A stretch of DNA of 64,000 nt from Cryptomeria japonica (taxonomy: Eukaryota > Streptophyta > Pinopsida > Cupressales > Cupressaceae), in the NCBI RefSeq assembly GCF_030272615.1, contig NC_081414.1:824704396-824768395 (forward strand), given 5' to 3'. The position numbers and the translations under genes were made by a program. This document shows positions 21,479-31,079 of the stretch, piece after piece (the stretch's first letter is position 1; the number at the start of each line of letters is the position of its first letter). The notes beneath the pieces are model-generated. The model was not told the DNA's origin, did no database searches, and saw only the letters and a list, made by a program, of their open reading frames with translations.

Positions 21479-24400
21479 CAATCAATTTTTCCATGGTATT
21501 TTCATTGAAATTTGTCCTATTAAAAAGCTGCTGATCTACCATGTTCTGGAAGCTATTCTGTAACACCTACAAATCTTCCATCAATGTCACATCTGGGAAA
21601 AGAGCAGTGAGTTGTCCTTGGAGTTTGGTACACACTCGATCACATGAAAGCATGAGCTTTTCTAACTCTGATGAAACTTGATATATGATCACTAGTTTCC
21701 AATTAATGCTTTCTATCCATATTTCTAGATAATGTTTTTCATTATTAGGCAGGATTTTCTCAGTTGCAAGGGTGTCCATTCCAATTTCTATCATTTGTTT
21801 GAAATCATTCACAATTTCCTTCCAAGCTGTTTCCTCTTTCTTGACATTCTTCAAGTCTTTCTCAATAGTATTTTTCTTTATTAAGGCCTCATCATGGATA
21901 GATTTTTCTTGGACTAGGAAATCACATGCAAGAGTTTTGACCTTTTCTACCCAACCTTCAATTACCTTTCCATAGGCTTGGTACTTTTGAAGATTATCCA
22001 TAACATTCCTTTCAATTACTCCTTCTGGTGTCAATATAATTGGCTAGCGATCTACACTTAGTGGCATAGTGGAGGTATCAACTACGGATTTCAAGGAAGA
22101 AGACAAAGTGTGCACTTGTTGTTTCAATTGATCCTTGGATTGCTTATCCTTTTCACTTCTCTCCACCGTTCTGGCTGCCATCACATTAAAGTTCTGAATA
22201 TCAGACTCATGAGAAGAAGGTCCCATATCAATCTTTGTCACAACAAAGTCCATAGAGGTGGCCTCATTTGTATCTTTCTTAGATATGGGTTGAGCAATCT
22301 CTAAGCACATATTCTTTGAACTTGGATCAATCTTTATTCTTGAGGATACTTTGAGTTTCTTTGGTTTTTCAGCTCTTCCAAAGAGATCAGATATGCTACT
22401 AAATTCAGGTACCACCAACTTTTCTACCTTCCTCTTCTTCAATAGACTTTGTTCTAACCATGGGAAAGAAGAATTTTCTGTGGACTCTTGGTTGATTTCT
22501 TGTCTTGCTACCAGTGTTGTTGTCACCTCTCTGATTTCTTCAACTTGATGATGACTTGGATTACTTGGAAATGATGAATCCATGACTAAAGTATTTTGTT
22601 GTGCTTCTTGTCATAGGGATTCAATAGGAACTGAGGGAGATATGGAATGCATTCCATCATCAAATCTTGTGTCATCCAGAATTTCCATTGGAACTTGATC
22701 CTTTACTTGACTTGCAATAGAATTTTCTTCTATGTCTTTTGCTCTGGATTTCTTCCTCTTTTGTCAAGGTTCATCACCACATGTGTTCTGAAGATTGTTC
22801 CTCCTTGGAGGGTCTTCATCTCCATCACTTCCTTGAGTATTCTGGTAAGAAGGAGTATCCCTAGCTGGAGTATGGGAAGAATGTAGCAAAGTAGAGCTCT
22901 CAGGTTGATTTCCTTTTCTTCTTGGAGTTTCCTTTGTTGGTCTGGTAGCAGTCATTTGAGTAATCTTCTTCTTAATCCAGGCTTCAAAATTCTTGATTAC
23001 AAAACTCGTTCTTTCTCTGACATCTCTCACTTCTGGATCTGCCCAATTCAAATTGGGAAGTGGCTGGGACTGGACTTGCTCAAAATAGATAGGATCATTC
23101 AAATCAGATCCATCATCTTCAATGCCTTCTATGGTCCAATCCATCTTGAAATCATTCATTTTCTTCAAAGTCAACCTTGTCCAATCTCTTTTTCTAACCT
23201 CGAACTCATCTTCACAATCCTCCCAAAAGTCTTCAAGATTAGGAAAATGAAAATAGCCAGGACCTAACTTTAAGTTGTTCTTGACATAATCCTTACTATC
23301 AAAAGGAAACCTCATCTCATATGGATACAAGTTGACCTTGGATAAAGCTTTTTCTATCTCATCTGCTCTTGAACTTGACTCACATCTATAGTTCCCGAGA
23401 CAAATGGGAAAGGCTACCCCTTTATTCTTTCTATCTCTACATTTCTTTTGAACTGAAACCAATTGCTGACAAAGCTCAACTAAAATGAGCTTATCATCAA
23501 CATATCTGGGTAGCTTGTGTGGATAACCTTCAAATCCTCCTTCTTGAAGATAGGTAAATCTCAAAAATTGGATGAAGAAACTTCCATATTTCTTTATCAA
23601 TTTAGCGGCTTCCTTTGATATTCTGGTGGCAATGTCTCCTTGTAATAACCTTACTACCCACATTGTGAAAGCATCATTCACCCACCTGAAATACACAAAG
23701 CTTTCCTCAAGTTGCAATTGCTTGTAATAATGGTAAACTTGAGTTTCTTGATTTAGGACACCATTAGTACTTAACCTTGGCCATGACCTCAAATTAGCAA
23801 TAGCATATATCAAGTAAGAGATCATATGGAAGCATTGACTTGTTTTGAAGTGCACTAACTGGTCATGTATGCAGTTGCTGATGAGATGGCCCCAGTCAAT
23901 GAATTGCTTACCGGCAGAGATGACTATTATGAAGAGGTACATCCACATTTTGAACTCAGTGGAATCAAGACTTCCTGTCACTCTATGGAGCAAGATAATA
24001 AAGTAACAAACCTCTTTGATGAAAAGAGAATGATGGAGTGTTTTTGGAAGCTGAGACTGTCCTCCTCGTGGTGCGACCATCCATTCTTTAGCTAGATTGT
24101 TGAGGCATTTGCTTCTATTATTGCTGAAGTATTTGTAAGCTTTTTGCTTATCGATGTGCTTGAACTTTTCCTTATATGGCAAACGAAGAATAATAGCTAT
24201 TGAAATTCCATCAAGTTTGGCCATTAAGGATCCATCTGCAGCTCTTATCTCTCTTGCATCTGGATTATATCTTTTTGAGCATTCTATCATCAAATCTGTA
24301 CATTGAATTGCTATGGGAAAACATGCTGCTTCAATCAAGCCGCTTCCTGCCACTCTACAGGACAACTTTGATCTGTCGCCTTCCATGAATAACTTTTTGA

Positions 24401-24500
24401 TTTCCTGCAAATTAATATGCCCAATCTTGGTATCATGAACCTCTGGAATCATGGTGGTGATCATCGGGGCGTACTCATACTCTTGAGCCTTGTATTTCAT
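21479..24500 (-). pseudogene. TE-2 large protein, N-terminal and central part
   Basis: One minus-strand frame of about 1,007 codons from ATG at 24500 to the TE-3 insertion, with stops at 22764 (TGA), 22611 (TGA), 22044 (TAG) and 21567 (TAG) and no frameshift. The N-terminal 570 residues are predicted globular, with 'DGSLMAKLDGISIAIILRLP' and a hydrophobic stretch near 23905-23950. The centre is Pro/Ser/Lys-rich, and the C-terminal third (21567-22034) is coiled coil with many K/E heptads. I do not recognise the family. The layout (globular, disordered, coiled coil; about 1,090 residues with the piece at 4910-5150) parallels ORF X of TE-4, but sequence similarity by eye is weak. Confidence 0.65.
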
Positions 24501-26383
24501 GATGATGTGTTTTGCAGATTCTTATATTGAAAACTGTTTGTAATATGTGAGTGAAATGCTTTAATAACTGGTTTGAACTTTGAATTTCAAATTTGTATTA
24601 TCCTGCTTCAACCTTCTAGAGCATCCTCCTTTCAAGATTGCATAGACTTGCTTATCTTTCTACAGCTTGTCGACGTATCTTCTTTGTCAAACACATCAAG
24701 TGTTAAGTCTCTACTCCTTATGTGTGGATATTTGAGGGACGTTGTCAAACAACTCACAACCTCCTTTTTTTTTTATACACCTCCACATTTTGCATATAAG
24801 TTTACTAAATCATTTCAACTCATAACATCTGCTAAAAACATTTTGTGCATATCTTGCAATCACTGCGATATATGCATTTCATTCGCTGAGATGACATCTC
24901 CTTAAGGCATGTTGTGGGAGCAAGGAGATTACTGGCAGAAAATCATGGAATTCAGTTGTAGGCTGGCAGAATACTTAGTTCATTTGCTTGAGTATTTCTA
25001 ACGTCTTATCAACATACCCAAAGCATGCAGAGATAATAGTCATGCACTAAGGATAACAACCATTTCTTTGGAACTATTTTGATCAAACTATTTATTTCAG
25101 CGTGCATACAATCAATCAAAAACCACAAAAGAGCGCTATCCCATGTCGCAGGTCAATAGATCACATCAAGTTTGAAGTAAAACTGTGCATACATGACAAT
25201 CTATAGATTGTGGATGATGAGAATTATTCACAACTATTTTTATTGCAATGACAGGCATTTAAACTTTGGTGTTTATACTTTACATTGCTTTGAAGAGAAC
25301 CATCTGATACACATACCACGTATCTAAAAAATACAAGGCACTCAAACATTTCATCTTCAATACCTGCGAGTGGAGTTAGGGAGCACGATAGCATGCATAT
25401 CTATCGGCATGCAAAGAAAATGGTTACTAGGTAGTTATAAAACCGATTTTTCTATCTTTCATAAGCCACGTGGTGTATTCAATCCACTAGATGGAAGTTT
25501 AAGGAGAAGGCGATATCTTTCAAAACACTCTCATATCGCCGCTGAAAACTAAGAAGTTGAAGTGTATCGGCATCTTGCTAATGTTGGCTAACTCACCGAA
25601 AGCATGAAACCGTTACATGACTTTGAGTTTTCTCATATTGTGCGTAGGAACATATTGGTAACTTGATTATTTTCACCAACTTGATGATAATTTCTAATTC
25701 GCAATCCGAAGTTGGTGTTCATTGGTCCCTTTAATCATTTTACCATGTTGCCGCTAACACTTGGTCAACTGCCAGCTTAGACCGCCGATGGTGTACATTT
25801 CCCAAGTGAGTAGTTTCTAGTGTAAGAACCTTATTATCATTTAAACCATTCTTTGAAGTGCCTTATCTCCATGCCATGAAAACCCGCAATCTATATTTCA
25901 AACTCGTTTATATAATACAATTACCACATTACATATCACAAGGACAGATAAGGGTGCATTCGGCAATGAAGTCCGCCCGAGTCATTTTACTCTCTTTCAA
26001 AGCCAAAAATTAGTATTCAACCATGGAATGAGAAGACCATCCCTATCATAGGCATATTCACCTCTTGTGTCCTTGGTACATTTACAAGGCATTGTTGATA
26101 GTAGGTTTTTTTTCGTCAAGGGGTTTCTAAATTCCTTGAATGACACAAACATTAAAACAACTTCAAGATTCTTTTCTTATGACCCATGACATAGGCTAAA
26201 ATGGCTTTTAATTAATGTGTGAAAATAATTGATCAGTTAAACCTCTTGACTTCGTCAAATGAAAAGAAATCACACATATTCATGCTTTGCATATATTTAT
26301 TTTTCTTTGAAAATCGTTATTGACTCAAATTGTCTAACACAAGAATTCCAACAATTTTCAATTCTCAAAAAGTAGGGTTAACA
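24501..26383. other. TE-2 right terminal non-coding region
   Basis: 1.9 kb with only short random frames. If TE-2 is transcribed on the minus strand this is its 5' region. It ends 'gggttaaca' before the catag duplication. No copy of the left end (4107 onward) was found in it. Confidence 0.5.
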
Positions 26384-26388
26384 CATAG

Positions 26389-27340
26389 CAAGGCTATTCT
26401 TCAAGGAAGTTGTGAAGATTCATGGCTTACCGCTTAGCATTGTGAGTGATAAAGACAGTAAATCTATATGTCACTTTTGGCGAATCTTTTGGAAGAAACT
26501 AGGCACAAAAATTTCCTTTTCATCAGCATACCATCCACAATCAGATGGTCAAACTGAAGTGGTTAACAGATCCTTAGGTAACTCATTGAGATGTCTCACC
26601 AAACAACATGGCCAAGCTTGGGATCTAGTATTGGGTCAAGCAGAGTATGCCTACAATGACTCAGTTAATAGAAGCACAAGACGAAGTCCCTTTGAAATTG
26701 TTTATGGATGTCATCCTAGGGGTATCTTGGAACTTAGAGACCTTGGTCCTATGGACCATAGAAGTACACAAGGGGAAAAAATTGCAGAGAATATAAAAGA
26801 GATACATGAGCAAGTCAAGAAGACATTGCAACAACACAATGAGAAGTACAAGGCACTAGGAGATAAGAAACAAAGAGAAGTACACTATAAAGTAGGCAAT
26901 CTACTATTGGCCTACTTGAGGAAGGAGAGGCTACCCAAGGGACAACCTATTAAGCTATGCATAAAGAAGATTGGACCTCTTAAGGTGATGCATAAGTTTG
27001 GCAATAATTCATATGAGTTAGAGTTACCTCCAAACTTGGGCATATCCCCAATATTCAATGTATGTGATTTGTATCCATACAAAGGGTCCCAGACAACAAC
27101 AAATCAAGAAGAATCTACTGATATGGAAGATGTAGACTGGTTACAAGATGTACCTCCAGGCCAAACAGTCACATTGGAATGCATCTTGGATTCTAAAGTT
27201 GTGAAAAAGACTAGGAAAGGCATCTATAGAGACTATCTGATCAAATGAATAGGGTTATCAAAGTCAAAGGCTACATGGATGTCAGAGAGAGATATAATAC
27301 ACCATGGTACCACTGTCCAAGCTTTATCCACTCAAGAGAC
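26389..27340 (+). pseudogene. TE-1 integrase C-terminal half and chromodomain
   Basis: Continues the frame broken at 4106: 'ARLFFKEVVKIHGLP', then 'IVSDKDSKSICHFW' (second catalytic D) and 'SDGQTEVVNRSL' (catalytic E, about 26540-26575). The tail has 'YKVGNLLLAYLRKERLPKG' and a chromodomain: 'LECILDSKVVKKTRKGIYRD', 'YLIK', a TGA at 27246-27248 where a tryptophan (TGG) is expected, then 'IGLSKSKATWMSERDI' in the same frame. The chromodomain is known to guide chromoviruses to heterochromatin. Confidence 0.88.
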
Positions 27341-28985
27341 TTGAATTCTTCTTACCCCTCAGAGCATGGTGCAGGAGCACTTGAGCAATTTTGCTGAGTA
27401 GGTTACAGGAGTTTCGAATCATGTGATTTTGGTTTGTAATAAGGTCATTAGGTTTGTGAATAAGTACATATAAGTTTGTAAGGACCCTAGGAGTCACTGA
27501 TTGGCCAATGTTGGCATATGGGCTATTAAGGGTGCCATGAAGAGTACTTGGTAGAATAAGTTGATTTTTGTGGTAGAATAAGTTGATTTTTGTGTTAGAA
27601 TAGGATGGTTGTTGTTGTCTTGTGTTTTTTAAGGTCATTTTAACCTTTAGAAGTGATCTAGGTTTGATTTGGGCAAAAGTTGCTCAACTATGTAAAAGTT
27701 GCAAAAGTTGCTTTTAGCAACTTTGCAACTTTTGCATTTTCTAAACACCAATGGCTAGTTGGTTGTCTTTTTCAGTTAAGATACACTTGTAACCAACCTC
27801 AAGCTGATATAAGGCTTGGGACAACTAATGAGAATGTTGGTTGAAGAATTGAATTAAGGAGAGTAAGTTTTAGCCTTCAAATTTTGTGTTTTCAGCAAAT
27901 TGCATTAAGTTTTCATTGGAGTTGTACGGTTTGTACGGACTTCCAAGCCCAGACCAAGATATGAATTGTTATAGAAGAGACTTGTCTTCCACTTCATAGT
28001 GATTTGAGGATTTGAAGTGTTATTTTTTTCAAGTTTTGAGTTTTTTGGTTGCAGGCGGGTCCTAAAGACCTTGAAACAAGGGTTTTGAAGACTCTATGGC
28101 TCAATCCTAGCATTCCATGGTGGAACCATTTACTAAAAAATTATGGAATGATAGGAGGATTTTTACATTATGTTTTCATTTTGTTTTTTAAGACATAGAA
28201 GGTTGATCTCCAATTTTGCCACCATACCCTAGGCTTGGCACGTTGAGTTGGCAAGCAATGAGGTACATGGACAACATGCCCTGGATGGGTAAATCCATTG
28301 AATGAAATTGATACCAGGTTCTATTGGACATCCTCATGGGTATACAAACCTGAGACATTCATCAGATTTCTTGGACCTTTGGACTGGTGAAGGCATTTGA
28401 GCAAAATCCTATTTTGTAGGCTTAAAAGGAGGGAATTAGGCCTAAAAAGGGTTAGGATGGTTAGCGACCAAACCCATGAAATTTTTTGTGATATTGTATG
28501 AAGCTTCCAAAAGGATATCTGAAAAGCTAAAGATTTCATACCGGTGTTCAAGACTTTGGGAAGATAAGTGCAAAATACCTCATCGGTAGGGCTAATTGGA
28601 CTAGGTCTCCTAGTAGGCCTAAAAGAGAAAATTGGTCCTAAAGATTGAAACTGGTAAACACAAAAGTCCATAAATGAAGTGTTAGGGTTGGATAAATAAG
28701 GAAAATAATCCCTAAGTGTGTTGGTCATCTATAATGAAAATCCTATGGTAGAGAGGGTTGGCTCTTGGTTAAAGTGTTGAGTAGGAAGGTCTCTAATAAG
28801 GAGTGTTGGACACTCACTAAAAAAAAGGAGGAAACCTTAGTCTAAGGACCTTGGGAAGGTCAGTAAGGGTGGGCCCCACAACCTTTGGAAGGTTGGAAAG
28901 AGTGGAACCATTGCATGGTTCAAGAGACAACCTAAGGAGTCATCAAGAATAAGAAAACCCAGTAGGAGTGAGCATCCCCTCTACA
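27341..28985 (+). repeat. 3' LTR of TE-1 and preceding tail (LTR start not fixed)
   Basis: The end (28985) is certain, as 28565-28985 matches the 5' LTR remnant. The start is not: the other LTR's start is outside the window. It should lie after the end of pol near 27340. No gene is seen in this stretch. Confidence 0.7.
27688..27737. repeat. Inverted repeat in the TE-1 LTR
   Basis: 'gtaaaagttgcaaaagttgc' is followed after a few bases by 'gcaactttgcaacttttgc', giving a stem of about 20 bp. Confidence 0.75.
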
Positions 28986-29080
28986 TCACACACACACACA
29001 TATATGTATATACATACATACATACATATATACATACATATATATGTATGTATATATATGTACATACATACATACATACA

Positions 29081-29112
<32 letters not shown>
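28986..29112. repeat. CA/TA/TACA microsatellite, left part
   Basis: Simple repeats (ca)n, (ta)n and (taca)n. TE-4 landed inside it; the same kind of repeat resumes at 42717. Confidence 0.95.
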
Positions 29113-29113
<1 letters not shown>

Positions 29114-29790
29114 GTTGCTATTTACTAAGTTGTCATTAGTTTTATGCCCAAAGTCATCCGATATACACTAGTTGGTTTATACTATCGAAAAGTCCAGTCG
29201 GTAAATACCAAGGTTATCGGTGTCGGTTACAAAAGAGAGACAAGTCAGCGATATGATATACACCGAGCTATGAACCGAGACAAATACAGTATGTCTATCG
29301 AGCAACAAAGAAGGTATACCGAGTTAATTTGAACCGAGTGGAAACGTGTTACCAGATTCAATGAACCTGGACACACATGTGAAACGTGTTACAAGATTTG
29401 AGAAGATGAAACTATTATTAAATAGTTGCATTTAAAGATTTTGTATGATTTTGAGGAAGAATATCCAATGAAATAATTTCTATGTTTATTCATTCAATAA
29501 AACATGTTTGTATGATCAAAGCATGAACATATCATCGTCTTAGAGATCTATATAAACAGAATATTTGAGTATTTGAGGCATGACATGACAATCAAGAGAG
29601 AAGAGACAAAGTGATGATATAGTTAAGTGTGAAGAAAGAAGATTGACAAAGATATTCAGAGGTTACCGAGAAGGTTTTAGAGAACAGTTTAAGGGACAGA
29701 GTATACAAAAGTGGTTACCAAGTTTATTTATCATTATCGAGGAATGCTATGAGCAAGGTAATTTTATATTGAGCAAGGTAATTTTATTTT
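29113..29790 (+). repeat. LTR1 of TE-4, truncated at its 3' side
   Basis: Matches LTR3 from 41519 for about 660 bp, then departs near 29765-29775, where 'gagcaaggtaattttat' is repeated, and joins internal gag sequence equivalent to about 36567. The deletion removed the LTR end, primer site and first part of gag. Confidence 0.85.
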
Positions 29791-30534
29791 AGATAGACCC
29801 AACAAAGATGCAGGACTTGGTTACAAAGGAAAAGACTCTACTGAGAAGGGAATTCATACTACCGAGAGAGGAGAATCATCAAAGCAAGCTGGAATCAAGA
29901 AGAACATAGAAAAGAAAGAAGCCTATTTGCAACTACTGTAGAAATCAAGGTCATACTGCCAACATGTGCCAAATCAGAAAAGGTAAGCAACCAAATGTCA
30001 CTAAGTCCAACGATTATTGTTACAATTGCAATAAATATGGTCATACATTTAACCAATGTAGGACAAAGTTTGCTAGCAATTATAAGAAGGGAAAATTCAA
30101 AGGGTTTTGTAAAAACTGCAATAGATATGGACACAGTACCGAGAAGTGTTGGTTTAAGTAAAAGAACTATATGTGCACACTGAGCAAATACTGGAAGCTA
30201 CCGAACTCACAGAGAACTTAACCAACCATATGTTGTAGTACCATGGGATTACAATACAAGGATATGGTGTGAATATTGTGGAAGATATGGACATATAAGT
30301 GCCAACTGCTTTATAAGGTTTGGAATGAACAACCGAAGATCATGGAGAAATCCTGGTATGGCATGTTTTCATTGTCACAAAGTCAGACACTTGGCTAGAG
30401 ATTGCAGAGATCAACCTAGAGGAGACACTGAAGAAATAAAAGGTAAATTATAGATGATTTGGAAAAAGAAGGAAATTGTGTCAAATGAAGAAAGCACCTT
30501 ACCTATCAAGTTAGGTGCACCTATTCCAAGTTAA
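29791..30534 (+). pseudogene. TE-4 gag remnant, copy 1 (zinc-knuckle part)
   Basis: Encodes a series of CCHC knuckles: 'CNYCRNQGHTANMC', 'CYNCNKYGHTFNQC', 'CKNCNRYGHSTEKC', 'CEYCGRYGHISANC' and 'CFHCHKVRHLARDC' (the last with R-H in place of G-H). Stops and a frame change (near 30160-30180) break it. The coiled-coil N-terminus seen in copy 2 is missing through deletion. Zinc knuckles bind the RNA genome in the virus-like particle. Confidence 0.85.
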
Positions 30535-31079
30535 TCAGTAAAGGTATGAAGGGACTACACTTTGTCAAAGGTCAAATCCTAACAGTTCCTACTTTATTAT
30601 GTACTTAAGTCAAAATCTGCATAGTTAAAGATGTATTAGTAAGTTTGAAATTCTATCAAAGTCTTTTGGAAGCACTATATAGGAAGCCTGTCAAGTCGGT
30701 AACTACAGGAAGCCTGTCTAGATGGTAAATGAAGGAAATCTGGCTACTCGGTTAAAGTGGAAAAAGGAGAGTAAATTGGTTTAGTGGAACCGAGTGCATT
30801 TAATGTTTTAACCTAACCTACACGGAGCCTGATAAGGTATATTGTGTACTTAAAGCATTTACGCGATCATTTTCACTTACCAAGTTTTCAAGAGAATAGA
30901 CCAAAGTGAATCTAAGGCGATCAAACCTCCTCCGAAGTGAAATTCAAGGTATTTACATCAATCTCAACGCATTGTTAAGCTTGTTTACTGATCATATCTA
31001 TTGAAGATTTTTGTTTCATATTTGTTAAGAGGAAAAGCGTTTGTCATTTGAAAGTTTTCAAACCCTAAGGATCTTTTGA
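30535..31079. other. TE-4 spacer between gag and ORF X, copy 1
   Basis: No gene. It corresponds to 37320-37840 of copy 2. Both contain 'accgagtgcatttaatg' and a 'gcgatcaaac' block near the end. Splice sites to make ORF X from a subgenomic RNA could lie here, but none is proven. Confidence 0.6.

Larger units (their letters stand above)
4107..26383 (-). mobile_element. TE-2: unclassified transposable element with one large minus-strand reading frame
   Basis: Boundaries are well defined. The TE-1 integrase frame is interrupted between two copies of catag (4102-4106 and 26384-26388), and the inserted DNA starts TG and ends CA. Without TE-3 it is about 5.95 kb. The 5-bp duplication and TG/CA ends suggest an LTR-type integrase, but comparing the two ends by eye I find neither an LTR pair nor a convincing terminal inverted repeat. 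It has one minus-strand reading frame (24500 to 21479, then 5150 to 4910), no gag and no reverse transcriptase. It may be a non-autonomous element moved in trans. Confidence 0.7.
1..28985 (+). mobile_element. TE-1: Ty3/gypsy chromovirus, decayed, outer host of a three-level nest
   Basis: Order seen on the plus strand: LTR end, primer site, gag with zinc knuckle, protease, reverse transcriptase, RNase H, integrase, chromodomain, 3' LTR. This is the gene order of Ty3/gypsy elements, and the chromodomain places it among the chromoviruses. The integrase is interrupted at 4106 and resumes at 26389. Removing 4107-26383 and one catag copy restores the reading frame. The 5' LTR is cut by the window edge. 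The visible 1-420 differs from 28565-28985 at about 23 of 421 positions by my hand count, so the insertion is old. Frameshifts and stops throughout make it non-functional. Confidence 0.9.

Noticed and set aside
25370-25552. Small plus-strand frame in the right part of TE-2
   Set aside because: 60 codons with no domain or context and within random expectation for AT-rich DNA.
4107-26383. TE-2 as an ordinary LTR retrotransposon with two LTRs
   Set aside because: The sequence at 4107-4900 was looked for in 24500-26383 and not found, so no LTR annotation was made.
28968-29171. Reading frame of 67 codons rich in H, T, Y, I
   Set aside because: It is translated microsatellite running into LTR1.
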